This document shows positions 8,653 to 16,280 of a stretch of DNA of 64,000 nucleotides, in pieces. Within the stretch, counting starts at the first letter, position 1. Every line of letters begins with the position of its first letter. Source of the stretch: a candidate division WOR-1 bacterium RIFOXYB2_FULL_46_45 (GTDB taxonomy: Bacteria; Margulisbacteria; WOR-1; XYC2-FULL-46-14); assembly GCA_001771585.1 (NCBI GenBank), contig MEUE01000003.1, positions 474,109 to 538,108 on the forward strand, read 5' to 3'. Below the pieces are notes generated by a model that worked only from the letters and a program-made list of their open reading frames with translations, searched no databases and had not been told where the DNA came from. Position numbers and translations under genes: made by a program.

Positions 8653-9698
8653 TAAAGCCGGCGCTGCATCTGTTCGGCGTTAAACGCGCGGTTCAAGGCC
8701 TCGTCCTTCTCGATCAGCCCATTCTTAAACAAATCCAGCAGGACCGAATCCATGCTCTGCATCCCGTGCTCTTTTCCGATTTCGATCATCGAATAGAGCT
8801 CCTGGGTGGTCGATTTGCGGATAATGTTCCTGACCGCCGCGTTCGCGACCATAATTTCAATCGCCGGAACAACCCCCTTCCCGCTTTTGGCCGGAATCAG
8901 CTGCTGCGCCACCACCGCCCGCAGGGCCAGAGACAATTGCAAACGGATCTGCGCCTGCTGGTGGGGCGGAAAAACATCGATGATGCGATCGATCGATTGC
9001 GGTGCGTCCGGAGTATGGAGCGTTGAGATGACCAAATGGCCGGTCTCGGCCGCGGTCAAAGCAATTTGGACCGTTTCCAGGTCGCGCATTTCCCCAACCA
9101 GGATCACGTCCGGATCCTGTCTCAAAACCCGTTTCAAGGCGGAGGAAAAAGAAAAAGTATCAATGCCGACTTCCCGCTGTTCAATTATCGCTTTTTTGTG
9201 GCGATGGATATACTCGATCGGATCTTCAATCGTGATGATGTGGCAGGCGCGGGAAGTATTGATCTTATCGATCATGCAGGCCTGGGTGGTTGATTTTCCG
9301 GAACCGGTCGGACCGGTAACCAGGATCAGCCCTTTTCTCTCTTCACAAAACTTGTCGATCACCGGAGGGAGATGCAATTGGTCGCGCGCGGGGACATGTT
9401 TCGGGATCCTTCTGATCGCACAGCCGACGTTGCCGCGCTCATAATGCAAGTTGACCCTGAAGCGGGAATTTTCCACCTCATACGCGAAGTCCAGTTCTTT
9501 TTCTTCTTCAAAGGCCTTGCGCTGTTTTTCGTTGACCATCGAAAAAGAAAGATTGGCTACTTCCGCGGCACTCAAAAGCTGGTTTCCGAAAGGGGCCATT
9601 TCCTGCGAAACCCGGTAAACCGGAGGACTGTCGATTATCAAATGAAGATCCGAAGCCTCCATCTTTTCCATCTGTTTCAAAAGTGAAATTATTTCCAT
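8652..9698 (-). CDS. pilT: Type IV pilus retraction ATPase PilT
   Basis: The 348-residue secretion ATPase has an N-terminal PAS-like part with ASDLHL (16-21), Walker A GPTGSGKST (129-137), an Asp box (ITIEDPIEYIH), Walker B with DPDVILVGEMRD and the His box GHLVISTLHT, all typical of PilT, the hexameric motor that disassembles pilin for twitching motility. I start at the ATG at 9698 because AGAGGTG lies six bases before it; the frame also has a GTG at 9731, but that codon falls inside the promoter. pilD diverges from the same 37-base spacer. No pilB, pilC or pilin gene is in the window. Confidence 0.94.
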   Translation of the reverse strand: MEIISLLKQMEKMEASDLHLIIDSPPVYRVSQEMAPFGNQLLSAAEVANLSFSMVNEKQRKAFEEEKELDFAYEVENSRFRVNLHYERGNVGCAIRRIPKHVPARDQLHLPPVIDKFCEERKGLILVTGPTGSGKSTTQACMIDKINTSRACHIITIEDPIEYIHRHKKAIIEQREVGIDTFSFSSALKRVLRQDPDVILVGEMRDLETVQIALTAAETGHLVISTLHTPDAPQSIDRIIDVFPPHQQAQIRLQLSLALRAVVAQQLIPAKSGKGVVPAIEIMVANAAVRNIIRKSTTQELYSMIEIGKEHGMQSMDSVLLDLFKNGLIEKDEALNRAFNAEQMQRRL

Positions 9699-9745
9699 AG
9701 ACACACCTCTTTGAATACTATATAATTTCACACAATGCTTGTCAA
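9698..9745. promoter_or_regulatory. Overlapping divergent promoters of pilT and pilD
   Basis: For pilT (minus) TTGACA at 9740-9745 and TATAGT at 9717-9722 are separated by 17 bases; the -35 lies inside pilD codons. For pilD (plus) TAGACA at 9698-9703 and a perfect TATAAT at 9721-9726 are separated by 17 bases, and the ATG follows after 8 bases. The two -10 boxes share bases 9721-9722, so both promoters cannot be occupied at once, and pilD mRNA should be leaderless. Confidence 0.7.
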
Positions 9746-10460
9746 TCTGCTGGTTTTTGCGCTGGGCGCGATGCTCGGGAGTTTCCTGAACGTCTGCATC
9801 TACCGCCTACCCCGGGAAGAATCGGTTATCTTCCCCGCCTCGCACTGCCCAAAATGCGGTAGAAATATTCTCCCGCTTGATAATATCCCGGTCTTAAGCT
9901 GGCTGATCCTCGGCGGAAAATGCCGCTTTTGCAAAGAGAAAATCTCGGCCCGTTATCCCCTGGTTGAATTGATAACCGCCGTTTCAATTTTCCTGCTTTA
10001 CCAAAAATTCGGATTGACCTCCGATTTGTTTTTCTTTTCGGTTTTTGCCTCCGTCTTAATTGTCGGCTTTTTTACGGACTTGGCCGAACAAATTATCCCC
10101 GACGAAATAGTGATCGTCGGCTTGATTGCGGGATTTTCGCGCGCCCTTTTGAACGGCTCTTTTTTTGATTCCCTTTTTGGAGCGGCTTCCGGCTTTGCTG
10201 TTTTTTTTATAATTGAAAAGCTCGCGAAAATTATTTTTAAAAAAGAGGGGCTCGGTTTTGGGGACGTAAAACTGGCGGCGATGCTGGGAGCTTTTTTAGG
10301 CGCGGCCGGATTCTGGCACACCTTTGTTGCCGCCTATGTGCTTGGGGCGATTGTTTCGGTCTTTTTGCTGGTTTTAAAAATAAAAAAAATGGGGGATTAT
10401 ATACCCTTCGGCCCTTTTTTGATTATTGGCGCCCTTTTGGTCCTTGCGATTGGATGGTAA
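9735..10460 (+). CDS. pilD: Prepilin peptidase / N-methyltransferase PilD
   Basis: The 241-residue inner-membrane aspartyl protease contains the N-terminal methylase-associated region with two CxxC pairs (C38/C41 and C63/C66) and the peptidase aspartates D115 (FFTDLAEQIIPDE) and D177 (GLGFGDVK, the GxGxGD box), spread over about seven hydrophobic segments. It removes the leader from type IV prepilins and methylates the new N-terminus. It is divergent from pilT, so cleavage and retraction functions are neighbours. The promoter suggests a leaderless transcript; no Shine-Dalgarno sequence precedes the ATG. Confidence 0.94.
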   Translation: MLVNLLVFALGAMLGSFLNVCIYRLPREESVIFPASHCPKCGRNILPLDNIPVLSWLILGGKCRFCKEKISARYPLVELITAVSIFLLYQKFGLTSDLFFFSVFASVLIVGFFTDLAEQIIPDEIVIVGLIAGFSRALLNGSFFDSLFGAASGFAVFFIIEKLAKIIFKKEGLGFGDVKLAAMLGAFLGAAGFWHTFVAAYVLGAIVSVFLLVLKIKKMGDYIPFGPFLIIGALLVLAIGW

Positions 10461-10473
10461 AAAAGATATAATT

Positions 10474-10737
10474 ATGAAGTTCAATATTTGGATGGTTGTT
10501 GTTGTATTTGTTTTAACGGGACTGGCTTACGGAATAAAGTCCGATCTTGATTCTTTAGGCAGGCTTAAAGAAAAAACCGCTCGGCTTAAAGTTAATTTTG
10601 AAGTTGAGGTTAAAAAACAGGCGGAACTAAAGGATTTGTTGGTTAGGCTCGATAATAAAGATTTTATCGAAGCCCTGTCCCGGGAGAAACTGAATCTGGT
10701 CAAAAAGGGGGAGACAGCTTACAAAATATGCCGCTAG
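10474..10737 (+). CDS. DivIC/FtsB-family septum protein
   Basis: The 87-residue protein has a single N-terminal membrane segment (NIWMVVVVFVLTGLAYGI), a coiled coil (~25-60) and the C-terminal DivIC/FtsB-type tail IEALSREKLNLVKKGETAY, where family members have A-RE-LGMVKPGE-like sequence. FtsB and DivIC bridge FtsL/FtsQ and the septal peptidoglycan synthase at the division site. The ATG at 10474 is chosen over one at 10426 because it places the charged start directly before the membrane helix and removes overlap with pilD. The next gene encodes an S1-domain protein, the same order as divIC-yabR in Bacillus, which supports the call. Confidence 0.8.
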   Translation: MKFNIWMVVVVFVLTGLAYGIKSDLDSLGRLKEKTARLKVNFEVEVKKQAELKDLLVRLDNKDFIEALSREKLNLVKKGETAYKICR

Positions 10738-11153
10738 ATATCGGCTCCGAAGTGGAAGGAAAAGTTACCGGGATCGCCAATTTTGGAGCTTTCATTGAAC
10801 TCCCCGAAAAACATGTCGGTTTGGTCCACATCTCCCAGGTCTCCGATAACTACGTCACCAACATCAACGAACATTTGAAAGTCGGCGATCTGGTCAAGGT
10901 CAAGATTATGGGGATGGCAAAGGGCGACAAGTACGACCTTTCAATAAAACAAGTAGGGAAAGAGGGCCAGTCCCAGCCGATCCCAATGATGCGTCCGAGG
11001 AGAAACGACCGGGCGGAACGTCCCGCTTTCGGTACTTTTGAAGACAAGATCAACCAATTCTTGAAACAGAGCGACGAACGGCTGCTCGACCTTAAGAAAA
11101 ATATTGAGGGGAAGCAGGGGATCCGGAAACGCAAGAAAAAGATCAAAGAATAA
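10728..11153 (+). CDS. S1-domain RNA-binding protein (YabR-like)
   Basis: The 141-residue protein has one N-terminal S1 domain (residues ~1-75: GSEVEGKVTGIANFGAFIEL, VGLVHISQVSDNYV, VGDLVKVKIMG, YDLSIKQ) followed by a basic, low-complexity linker and an Arg/Lys-rich helical tail ending in RKRKKKIKE. Single-S1 proteins of this kind (YabR, general stress protein 13) bind RNA or ribosomes; the exact role is not known. It overlaps the DivIC-like gene by 10 bases, so the two are probably translated from one mRNA. A tRNA-Leu gene starts six bases after the stop. Confidence 0.88.
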   Translation: MPLDIGSEVEGKVTGIANFGAFIELPEKHVGLVHISQVSDNYVTNINEHLKVGDLVKVKIMGMAKGDKYDLSIKQVGKEGQSQPIPMMRPRRNDRAERPAFGTFEDKINQFLKQSDERLLDLKKNIEGKQGIRKRKKKIKE

Positions 11154-11159
11154 AACTCT

Positions 11160-11246
11160 GCCTGGGTGGTGGAATTGGCAGACACAAGGGACTTAAAATC
11201 CCTCGGGACTAATTATCCCGTGCCGGTTCGACTCCGGCCCCAGGCA
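11160..11246 (+). tRNA. tRNA-Leu (anticodon UAA)
   Basis: A full class II cloverleaf can be drawn: acceptor GCCTGGG (from 11160) pairs with CCCAGGC (11239-11245) with discriminator A at 11246; anticodon stem AGGGA/TCCCT encloses the loop CTTAAAA with anticodon TAA at 11194-11196; the long variable arm is CGGGA-ctaatta-TCCCG; the T arm is GCCGG-TTCGACT-CCGGC. The long variable arm and discriminator A are leucine identity features. CCA is not encoded, so it is added after transcription. It follows the S1-domain gene on the same strand. Confidence 0.97.
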
Positions 11247-11265
11247 TTCCCCTTAATTCTTATCC

Positions 11266-11868
11266 TTATCCTTTCAGTCCCTTCTCTCTCAATTTACAAC
11301 TATCACACACCCCGCACGGTTTGGCGCTACCTTCGTAGCACGACCAGGTCTTATCGATAGGAACGCCGAGTTTTTTAGCCAGCTGAACGATTTGCGCTTT
11401 GGTTTTTTTGATGAGCGGCGCGGAAACTTTAATTCCGCAATCCCTCGCCCCTGCTTTGATTAAATTTTGAAATGCCCTTACAAATTCCGGCCGGCAATCG
11501 GGATAGCCGGAATAATCGATCGCGTTGGCACCGTAAAAAATCGCTTCCGCTCCGATCGCTTCGGCATAAGATAAAGCGAAACTTAGGAATATTGTGTTTC
11601 TGGCTGGAACATAGGTCGGCGGAATCCCTTTTGCTTTTTTCTTGTGTCTTGGATCAAGCAGAGAACTGCCTTTCCAGGGTAGCTTTATCTGTACGACGCG
11701 GTACGCAACCGATACGCGCTTCGCCGCCGCCACCGCATAACGAATTTCTTTCCGGTGTTTCTGTCCGTAGTCAAAAATCAGAGCGTGGCATTGATATCCT
11801 TTACCAATCGCGTAGTAGAGGGTTGTCGTCGAATCCAGCCCGCCGGAGAGAAGAAGGATAGCTTTCAT
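11266..11868 (-). CDS. queC: 7-cyano-7-deazaguanine (preQ0) synthase QueC
   Basis: The 200-residue protein has the PP-loop SGGLDS (8-13) that binds ATP and the zinc cysteines C177, C185, C188 and C191 (CYEG...PCGVCDSC). QueC converts 7-carboxy-7-deazaguanine to preQ0 with ATP and ammonia on the way to queuosine in tRNA, or to 7-deazaguanine DNA modifications. queD, queE and queF are not in view. It is the last gene of the minus-strand run that starts with the MNT-HEPN pair and overlaps the preceding secreted-protein gene by 4 bases (ATGA). It may be a core gene to which accessory genes were joined. Confidence 0.94.
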   Translation of the reverse strand: MKAILLLSGGLDSTTTLYYAIGKGYQCHALIFDYGQKHRKEIRYAVAAAKRVSVAYRVVQIKLPWKGSSLLDPRHKKKAKGIPPTYVPARNTIFLSFALSYAEAIGAEAIFYGANAIDYSGYPDCRPEFVRAFQNLIKAGARDCGIKVSAPLIKKTKAQIVQLAKKLGVPIDKTWSCYEGSAKPCGVCDSCKLREKGLKG

Positions 11869-12452
11869 GTCGTCCCATCATAATTTGCCAACCAAAACAC
11901 TTTGAACTTTCTTGTCGGATTGCTTTTTTCCTCTATTATTGAAAACAAAACAACATTAGACAAGCCGGCAGGCAGATTAAAATTATTCTTACCCTGGTTT
12001 TTTACTTTAAATGTCTCCCAGTTGTTGCCAAAATAAATACGCGGTTCAACCGCAAATCGAAAATTATCGTTTAAATTTATCTCAAAAAAATCTGATTCTT
12101 TATAAGAAATCGACCCCACCAAAAACTCCGACAAGTGCAAAGAATCATCCGCGTATCCGTTTTCAAGCACACATCTATAACTGCTTGGATTAATATGAGT
12201 AACCACATATACTTCTTCCGGGGGATAATTTTTTTCATGAACTCTTAAATTTACTATTCCATCAATTTTATTTTTTATTACCTTCTCTATTCCCGTGGTT
12301 ATAGAATCATCTAAACAAGGATCAACGCAAAGCTTATGATATTTCCACTTGATTTTCAAAAGATCGTTGATGCCGACAGAAGAGATTGGAGCCGTAAGGA
12401 ACAAGAACAATGAAGCAAGGATCATAAATGCTATTGTTGTTTTTCTCTTCAT
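11865..12452 (-). CDS. Secreted protein of unknown function, possible partner of the L,D-transpeptidase-like protein
   Basis: The 195-residue protein starts with a strong signal peptide (MKRKTTIAFMILASLFLFLT, cleavage near residue 26) and continues as a soluble, mixed alpha/beta domain with cysteines in KLCVDPCLDD and YRCVLENG, so at least one disulfide is possible in the periplasm. No family is recognised. It begins seven bases after the stop of the L,D-transpeptidase-like gene, separated only by a run of eight G, and overlaps queC by 4 bases. An exported small protein directly after a signal-less cell-wall enzyme is the layout expected of a periplasmic immunity protein; this is inference from position alone. 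Confidence 0.75.
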   Translation of the reverse strand: MKRKTTIAFMILASLFLFLTAPISSVGINDLLKIKWKYHKLCVDPCLDDSITTGIEKVIKNKIDGIVNLRVHEKNYPPEEVYVVTHINPSSYRCVLENGYADDSLHLSEFLVGSISYKESDFFEINLNDNFRFAVEPRIYFGNNWETFKVKNQGKNNFNLPAGLSNVVLFSIIEEKSNPTRKFKVFWLANYDGTT

Positions 12453-12459
12453 CCCCCCC

Positions 12460-13404
12460 CTACCTTACTATCACTTCTCCAACATTATAAGCATCTTTTC
12501 TGCTTTTTATTAGAAAAGCATATATTTCCGTCCATTTTGCTTTGTCTGTTACCGTTATACAACCAGCAGATCTGGATCCAACATGCAAAAATCGAGCTCC
12601 CTTATGGCTTATCCGAAACCATGTTTTTGCATACCTGGAATATTCCAAATAATATCTGCCAAGATCATGAGGCTCGGAAGGGATTTCTAGATCGTATTTA
12701 CCAAAAGGGATAGGATCATTTTTGTCCACAACCGCATTATACGTTCCCAACCCCAAGACAGTAAGTTTTCCAGCATTTTGATCTAAAAACAGCTTCGCCG
12801 AACCACGATGCGCACCTTTGCGGGACAAATAAGATTTACCCTCTTCGTTCAAGCAGACATTTGCGTTCTTCCTTTTGAAAGCCCCTTCTAAAACAACAAA
12901 ATATTCACGATTATCTTCTACCCTTAACAACTCAACCTTTAATAATTGCGGCAAAGCAATTACCTCTTTGTTTTCTAGTTTCACCTTCAACCATCCTTTT
13001 GATTTTACATCCGAAACATAGCGAATGGTCGATTCGTAAGATATTTCCAAGTCAAAAGTGATTATCGCGATTTTGCCTTTTTCTCTGCCAACACCCTTAA
13101 TCGATACCTTTATTTCTTTTTGAACGGTTCCTTCTTTTATTTTTATGCTGGTTTTCCCTGCCCCAAAATCAACATGGCGCTCCCTAATCTCTCTCACTTC
13201 AGCAATAATTGGAAGGGTCAGGGCTTTCTTTTTTAAGGTTCTTTGGAAAATTATCTTATCAAAAGACTTGCTGCTCCCTCGAGGAAGAGCAATGTTAATT
13301 TCGGCAGTTTGTTTTTCTATTTGCAAAACAATTTTTAACTCCCTGCCAAGATTATCTCCTGTATATTTAACTCCCTTCAGTTTTAACAACAAATAATATG
13401 ACAT
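12460..13404 (-). CDS. L,D-transpeptidase-like protein without signal peptide (Tlde1/YkuD-type active site)
   Basis: The 314-residue protein has a beta-rich N-terminal half (about 1-200), C2-like in its alternating pattern, and a C-terminal domain with PIPFGKYDLEIPSE and FLHVGSRSAGCITVT. The latter matches the His-...-Ser-x-Gly-Cys catalytic signature of L,D-transpeptidase-fold enzymes (H274, S279, C282) and is closest in spacing to the short FRLHPG-x-SxGCIT form of Tlde1/DUF2778 proteins. It has no signal peptide, unlike housekeeping L,D-transpeptidases. AGGGGG lies eight bases before the ATG. It follows the MNT-HEPN pair by 20 bases and precedes a secreted protein, so an antibacterial effector is possible. 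Confidence 0.6.
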   Translation of the reverse strand: MSYYLLLKLKGVKYTGDNLGRELKIVLQIEKQTAEINIALPRGSSKSFDKIIFQRTLKKKALTLPIIAEVREIRERHVDFGAGKTSIKIKEGTVQKEIKVSIKGVGREKGKIAIITFDLEISYESTIRYVSDVKSKGWLKVKLENKEVIALPQLLKVELLRVEDNREYFVVLEGAFKRKNANVCLNEEGKSYLSRKGAHRGSAKLFLDQNAGKLTVLGLGTYNAVVDKNDPIPFGKYDLEIPSEPHDLGRYYLEYSRYAKTWFRISHKGARFLHVGSRSAGCITVTDKAKWTEIYAFLIKSRKDAYNVGEVIVR

Positions 13405-13424
13405 ATATTTAGCCCCCTATTGAA

Positions 13425-13805
13425 TTATTCGGGATCAGCAATTAATTTAAAGATTTTCTTGGCTATTTGAAGGCTTTTTTCGGCTTCTTCTTTGCTAATC
13501 TTGTCACCCGTTGGATACCTTAATTGAGGATATAAATCCTGTAAAAATGAAAGCTCTTCCAGCGGGTCGTTAAGATTTTTATTTTTTTCAACAAGCTTAA
13601 AAAGTTCTTTTAAGTCATGAATAAAGGGAAATTCTCGGTTGTTTTTTAATAAAAACCACTTAAATATTTTTTCAATGGCCTGATGAGAGTGATAAACGGA
13701 AATATGGTAATTGTCGGATTTTTTTAACAGTAGCTCGGCTGATTCCAAATCATCTTTGGCGTAACCAAGCCATTCTTCTTGAATTAAGGATTTCTCACTT
13801 TTCAT
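13425..13805 (-). CDS. HEPN-domain protein (toxin-like half of an MNT-HEPN pair)
   Basis: The 126-residue all-helical protein fits the HEPN family: WLGYAKDDLESAELLLK in helix 1, HSHQAIEKIFKWFLL in helix 2, FPFIHDLKELFKL and the late LRYPTGD motif seen in HEPN proteins paired with MNT nucleotidyltransferases. An R-x5-H (R57, H63) could be the RNase-type motif, though its location differs from the classical one. In known pairs the HEPN protein is an RNase toxin whose activity is blocked when the MNT partner AMPylates it. Its start overlaps the MNT gene by 11 bases, so they are coupled. Confidence 0.85.
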   Translation of the reverse strand: MKSEKSLIQEEWLGYAKDDLESAELLLKKSDNYHISVYHSHQAIEKIFKWFLLKNNREFPFIHDLKELFKLVEKNKNLNDPLEELSFLQDLYPQLRYPTGDKISKEEAEKSLQIAKKIFKLIADPE

Positions 13806-14109
13806 ATACTTTTACGCCTTTATGAGAAATTTCATATTGAACTGTTCCCCAAATATCCTTCCTCCTGTGAAACAGACCCTTGTTCAATAAAAGCATATCG
13901 ATGGGCATCCCGATATCAAACAATTCTTTTCTGACCATAAACAACTCTTTGTGTTTGTCCTTAACATTGTCTTTAATGATGCAAACATCCAAATCACTGT
14001 TTTCTTTTGTTTTTCCCGAGACATAACTGCCGAACAGGTAAATCTGGTCCGGTTGAACTATTTTTTTTATTGTTTCTACCACTTGATTTACTTTTTCTTC
14101 TGTAACCAT
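13795..14109 (-). CDS. MNT-type minimal nucleotidyltransferase (antitoxin-like)
   Basis: The 104-residue protein carries the polymerase-beta-type nucleotidyltransferase signature GSYVSGKTKENSDLDVCII, with the metal-binding aspartates D39 and D41 and a further Asp in MPIDMLLL. Such stand-alone MNT proteins act with HEPN proteins as toxin-antitoxin or phage-defence pairs, where the nucleotidyltransferase transfers AMP to the toxin. It is the first gene of the minus-strand run ending in queC. A TGn-TATACT box lies at 14133-14141; the resulting ~16-base leader includes AAGGGG before the start, so this operon is not leaderless. Confidence 0.87.
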   Translation of the reverse strand: MVTEEKVNQVVETIKKIVQPDQIYLFGSYVSGKTKENSDLDVCIIKDNVKDKHKELFMVRKELFDIGMPIDMLLLNKGLFHRRKDIWGTVQYEISHKGVKVYEK

Positions 14110-14132
14110 TTATTGCTCTACCCCTTGCTTTT

Positions 14133-14141
14133 AGTATAACA
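14133..14141 (-). promoter_or_regulatory. Extended -10 of the MNT-HEPN operon
   Basis: On the minus strand TGT-TATACT is followed after 23 bases by the MNT start codon, giving a short leader with the purine stretch AAGGGG. No clear -35 is seen. Confidence 0.45.
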
Positions 14142-14195
14142 CCGCTAAAAACAAAATTCTATGAAATTTTTGGTTTCGCATCACGAAATAATATC

Positions 14196-14963
14196 ATGAT
14201 CACGACAACAACTCTTTATACCGTAAGGCACGGTTTATCAGAAAACAATATCGAGCAGGGCAGAAAGATTCTCTTGCCCGGACTAATCCAAACCGTCAGT
14301 AAGGCATTAGGCTCCAATGCTGCGGTTTTACTGACCGAACTACTTGACCAAGTTATTAGAGAAAAATCCTCCAAGTATCCCCTGGCAGACAGAAATGTAG
14401 CATTAGGGAAAGAACGCTTTGCTCAAGCATATTTAACCGGAGAAAAACTTTCAAACCTTGATATTAATCCGGAAATTATACTTGCTTCAACCTACTTGAG
14501 AGCAAAGCAAACAGCAGGAGAAATTCAAAACGGGTATCAGACTGCAACCAAAAGAAGGGTACCCATCACATATCATGAGTTTTTGACAGAAAGATATGTC
14601 GGTGACCACTTTGGCTATCCATTTGATTATTATAAATATCTTTTCCCTGAAAGCTACCTCCAATACTTAAAAGAAGGGGAACTTATTTATCGTCCCCCAA
14701 ACGGAGAAAGCAAACAAGACGTTTGGGATAGAATAAAAGGAAATCTTGAACGAACTCTAATGCCTTTTTCGGGAAAAGTAATTTTGATAGTAGGACATGA
14801 ATGCGTTAATTTGTGCATACATTCAGTATTAACCGGAACAGATTTTGGCAAACTACTGGCAGCAGATGTTAAAATACCAAATCTTGGAATATACGGTTAC
14901 ACAAATAATGAAAATACCGGCTGGGAAGAGATTCTGGGGTTTAATGGGAAGATGATCTTATAA
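14196..14963 (+). CDS. Histidine phosphatase (phosphoglycerate-mutase-like) family protein
   Basis: The 255-residue protein has the catalytic RHG box of the family near its start (TLYTVRHGLSENN, R11-H12-G13), an acidic segment ILASTYLRAKQTA equivalent to the usual SxLxRAxxTA, and the second histidine in LIVGHECVNL. Such enzymes form a phosphohistidine intermediate and act as phosphatases or mutases on small phosphorylated molecules; the substrate cannot be told. An extra ~45-residue segment sits between RHG and the RAxxTA region. It lies between the MNT gene and purA and overlaps the convergent purA 3' end by 23 bases. Confidence 0.8.
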   Translation: MITTTTLYTVRHGLSENNIEQGRKILLPGLIQTVSKALGSNAAVLLTELLDQVIREKSSKYPLADRNVALGKERFAQAYLTGEKLSNLDINPEIILASTYLRAKQTAGEIQNGYQTATKRRVPITYHEFLTERYVGDHFGYPFDYYKYLFPESYLQYLKEGELIYRPPNGESKQDVWDRIKGNLERTLMPFSGKVILIVGHECVNLCIHSVLTGTDFGKLLAADVKIPNLGIYGYTNNENTGWEEILGFNGKMIL

Positions 14964-16227
14964 TCTGCTCTCGCTCCGCCCCCACCGAGACCATCGAAAT
15001 TTTGCACTCCGCCAGCTCGGACAGCTTATCCAGATATTTTTTACAGTTTTTGGGAAGATCCTTATATGATTTTGCTTTTGAAATATCTTCCTTCCATCCG
15101 GGCAGTTCTTCGTAAGACGGCTTGCATTTTTCCAGATGATCCAGGTCGCAGGGAAAATCCATGACTTTTTTGCCTTCATACTCATACGCGGTGCAGACCA
15201 AAATCTTATCCAGTCCGGAGAGGACATCAATCTTTGTAACCGCCAGCTCGGTTAACCCATTGATCCTGGCCGAATGGCGCATCACTACCCCGTCAAACCA
15301 ACCGCAACGGCGCGGCCGGCCGGTGGTGGCCCCGTATTCCCCGCCTTTTTCCCGCAGTTCTTCCCCCTCTTTCCCTTCAATCTCGGTCGGAAAAGGTCCC
15401 CCTCCCACTCTGGTCACATACGCTTTTACAACGCCAATTATACGGCTGACGGAATTCGGAGGAACCCCCGCCCCGGAACAAGCCCCGCCGGAGATCGGGT
15501 TGGAAGAGGTAACATAAGGATAGGTTCCGTGATCAACATCGAGCATTGTCCCCTGCGCCCCCTCCAAAAGAATCTTTTTCTTGTCTTTGATCGACTGGTT
15601 AATCAACGAAGTAGAGCTCTCTACCGCGTATTTTTTTATCTTCGAAGCATATCCGAGATATTCTTCCATAATCTTTTCCAAATCATAAGAGACACTGCCG
15701 CCGTAAAATTTATTGATCTGGAAGGACTTCTCTTCTATGTTCCAAATCAATTTTTCTCTCAGCTCTTTTTGATTATACAAATCACAAACACGGATTCCGC
15801 GGCGATTGAATTTGTCGACATAGCACGGTCCGATCCCGCGCGAGGTGGTTCCGATCCGACCGGCCTCTTTCTTCCCCTCCTGCGCCGAATCCAGATCGCA
15901 ATGGTATTGAAAAATAAGATGTGCCTGTGAAGAAATTTTCAGGTTGTCGGTCGCGATCCCCTCTTTTTGGAGCGACTCAAGCTCTTTTAATAGAACCTTA
16001 AGGTCAATCACAACGCCATTGCCGATGACGCAGGTAACTTTGGGATAAAAAATGCCGGAAGGGATCAGATGAAGCTTAAATGTTTTGTCGCCGATAACCA
16101 CCGTGTGACCGGCATTGTTCCCGCCCTGGTAGCGGACCACCATGTCCATATCGGACGACAAAAGATCGGTAATTTTCCCTTTGCCTTCATCTCCCCACTG
16201 GGTGCCGACTATAATTGTTGCGCTCAC
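14941..16227 (-). CDS. purA: Adenylosuccinate synthetase PurA
   Basis: The 428-residue protein is full length for the family, with IVGTQWGDEGKGKITDLL (GTP/IMP P-loop), GGNNAGHTVV, the signature QGTMLDVDHGTYPYVTSS and TTGRPRRCGWFD. It joins IMP and aspartate using GTP, the first committed step to AMP. The start is GTG at 16227, right before the conserved IIVGTQ strand; a promoter with TTGAAA and an extended TGA-TAAACT box ends eight bases before it, so the mRNA is probably leaderless. It diverges from the exported hydrolase gene and converges with the histidine phosphatase gene. Confidence 0.97.
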   Translation of the reverse strand: MSATIIVGTQWGDEGKGKITDLLSSDMDMVVRYQGGNNAGHTVVIGDKTFKLHLIPSGIFYPKVTCVIGNGVVIDLKVLLKELESLQKEGIATDNLKISSQAHLIFQYHCDLDSAQEGKKEAGRIGTTSRGIGPCYVDKFNRRGIRVCDLYNQKELREKLIWNIEEKSFQINKFYGGSVSYDLEKIMEEYLGYASKIKKYAVESSTSLINQSIKDKKKILLEGAQGTMLDVDHGTYPYVTSSNPISGGACSGAGVPPNSVSRIIGVVKAYVTRVGGGPFPTEIEGKEGEELREKGGEYGATTGRPRRCGWFDGVVMRHSARINGLTELAVTKIDVLSGLDKILVCTAYEYEGKKVMDFPCDLDHLEKCKPSYEELPGWKEDISKAKSYKDLPKNCKKYLDKLSELAECKISMVSVGAEREQIIRSSSH

Positions 16228-16235
16228 AACTTTTT

Positions 16236-16264
16236 AGTTTATCATTTTACCTCTTATCTTTCAA
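16236..16264 (-). promoter_or_regulatory. purA promoter, leaderless type
   Basis: On the minus strand TTGAAA (16259-16264) and TAAACT (16236-16241) are separated by 17 bases, with TGA directly before the -10 as an extended element. The GTG start of purA follows after eight bases. Confidence 0.6.
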
Positions 16265-16273
16265 TGTTATAAT
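16265..16273 (+). promoter_or_regulatory. Extended -10 of the exported hydrolase gene, leaderless type
   Basis: TGT-TATAAT ends seven bases before the ATG at 16281, with no Shine-Dalgarno sequence between. It lies back to back with the purA promoter. Confidence 0.6.
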
Positions 16274-16280
16274 GTAACTT

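Noticed and set aside
10426..10473. Upstream ATG extending the DivIC-like gene by 16 residues
   Set aside because: It would overlap pilD by 35 bases and put polar residues before the membrane helix; the ATG at 10474 gives the family-typical start.
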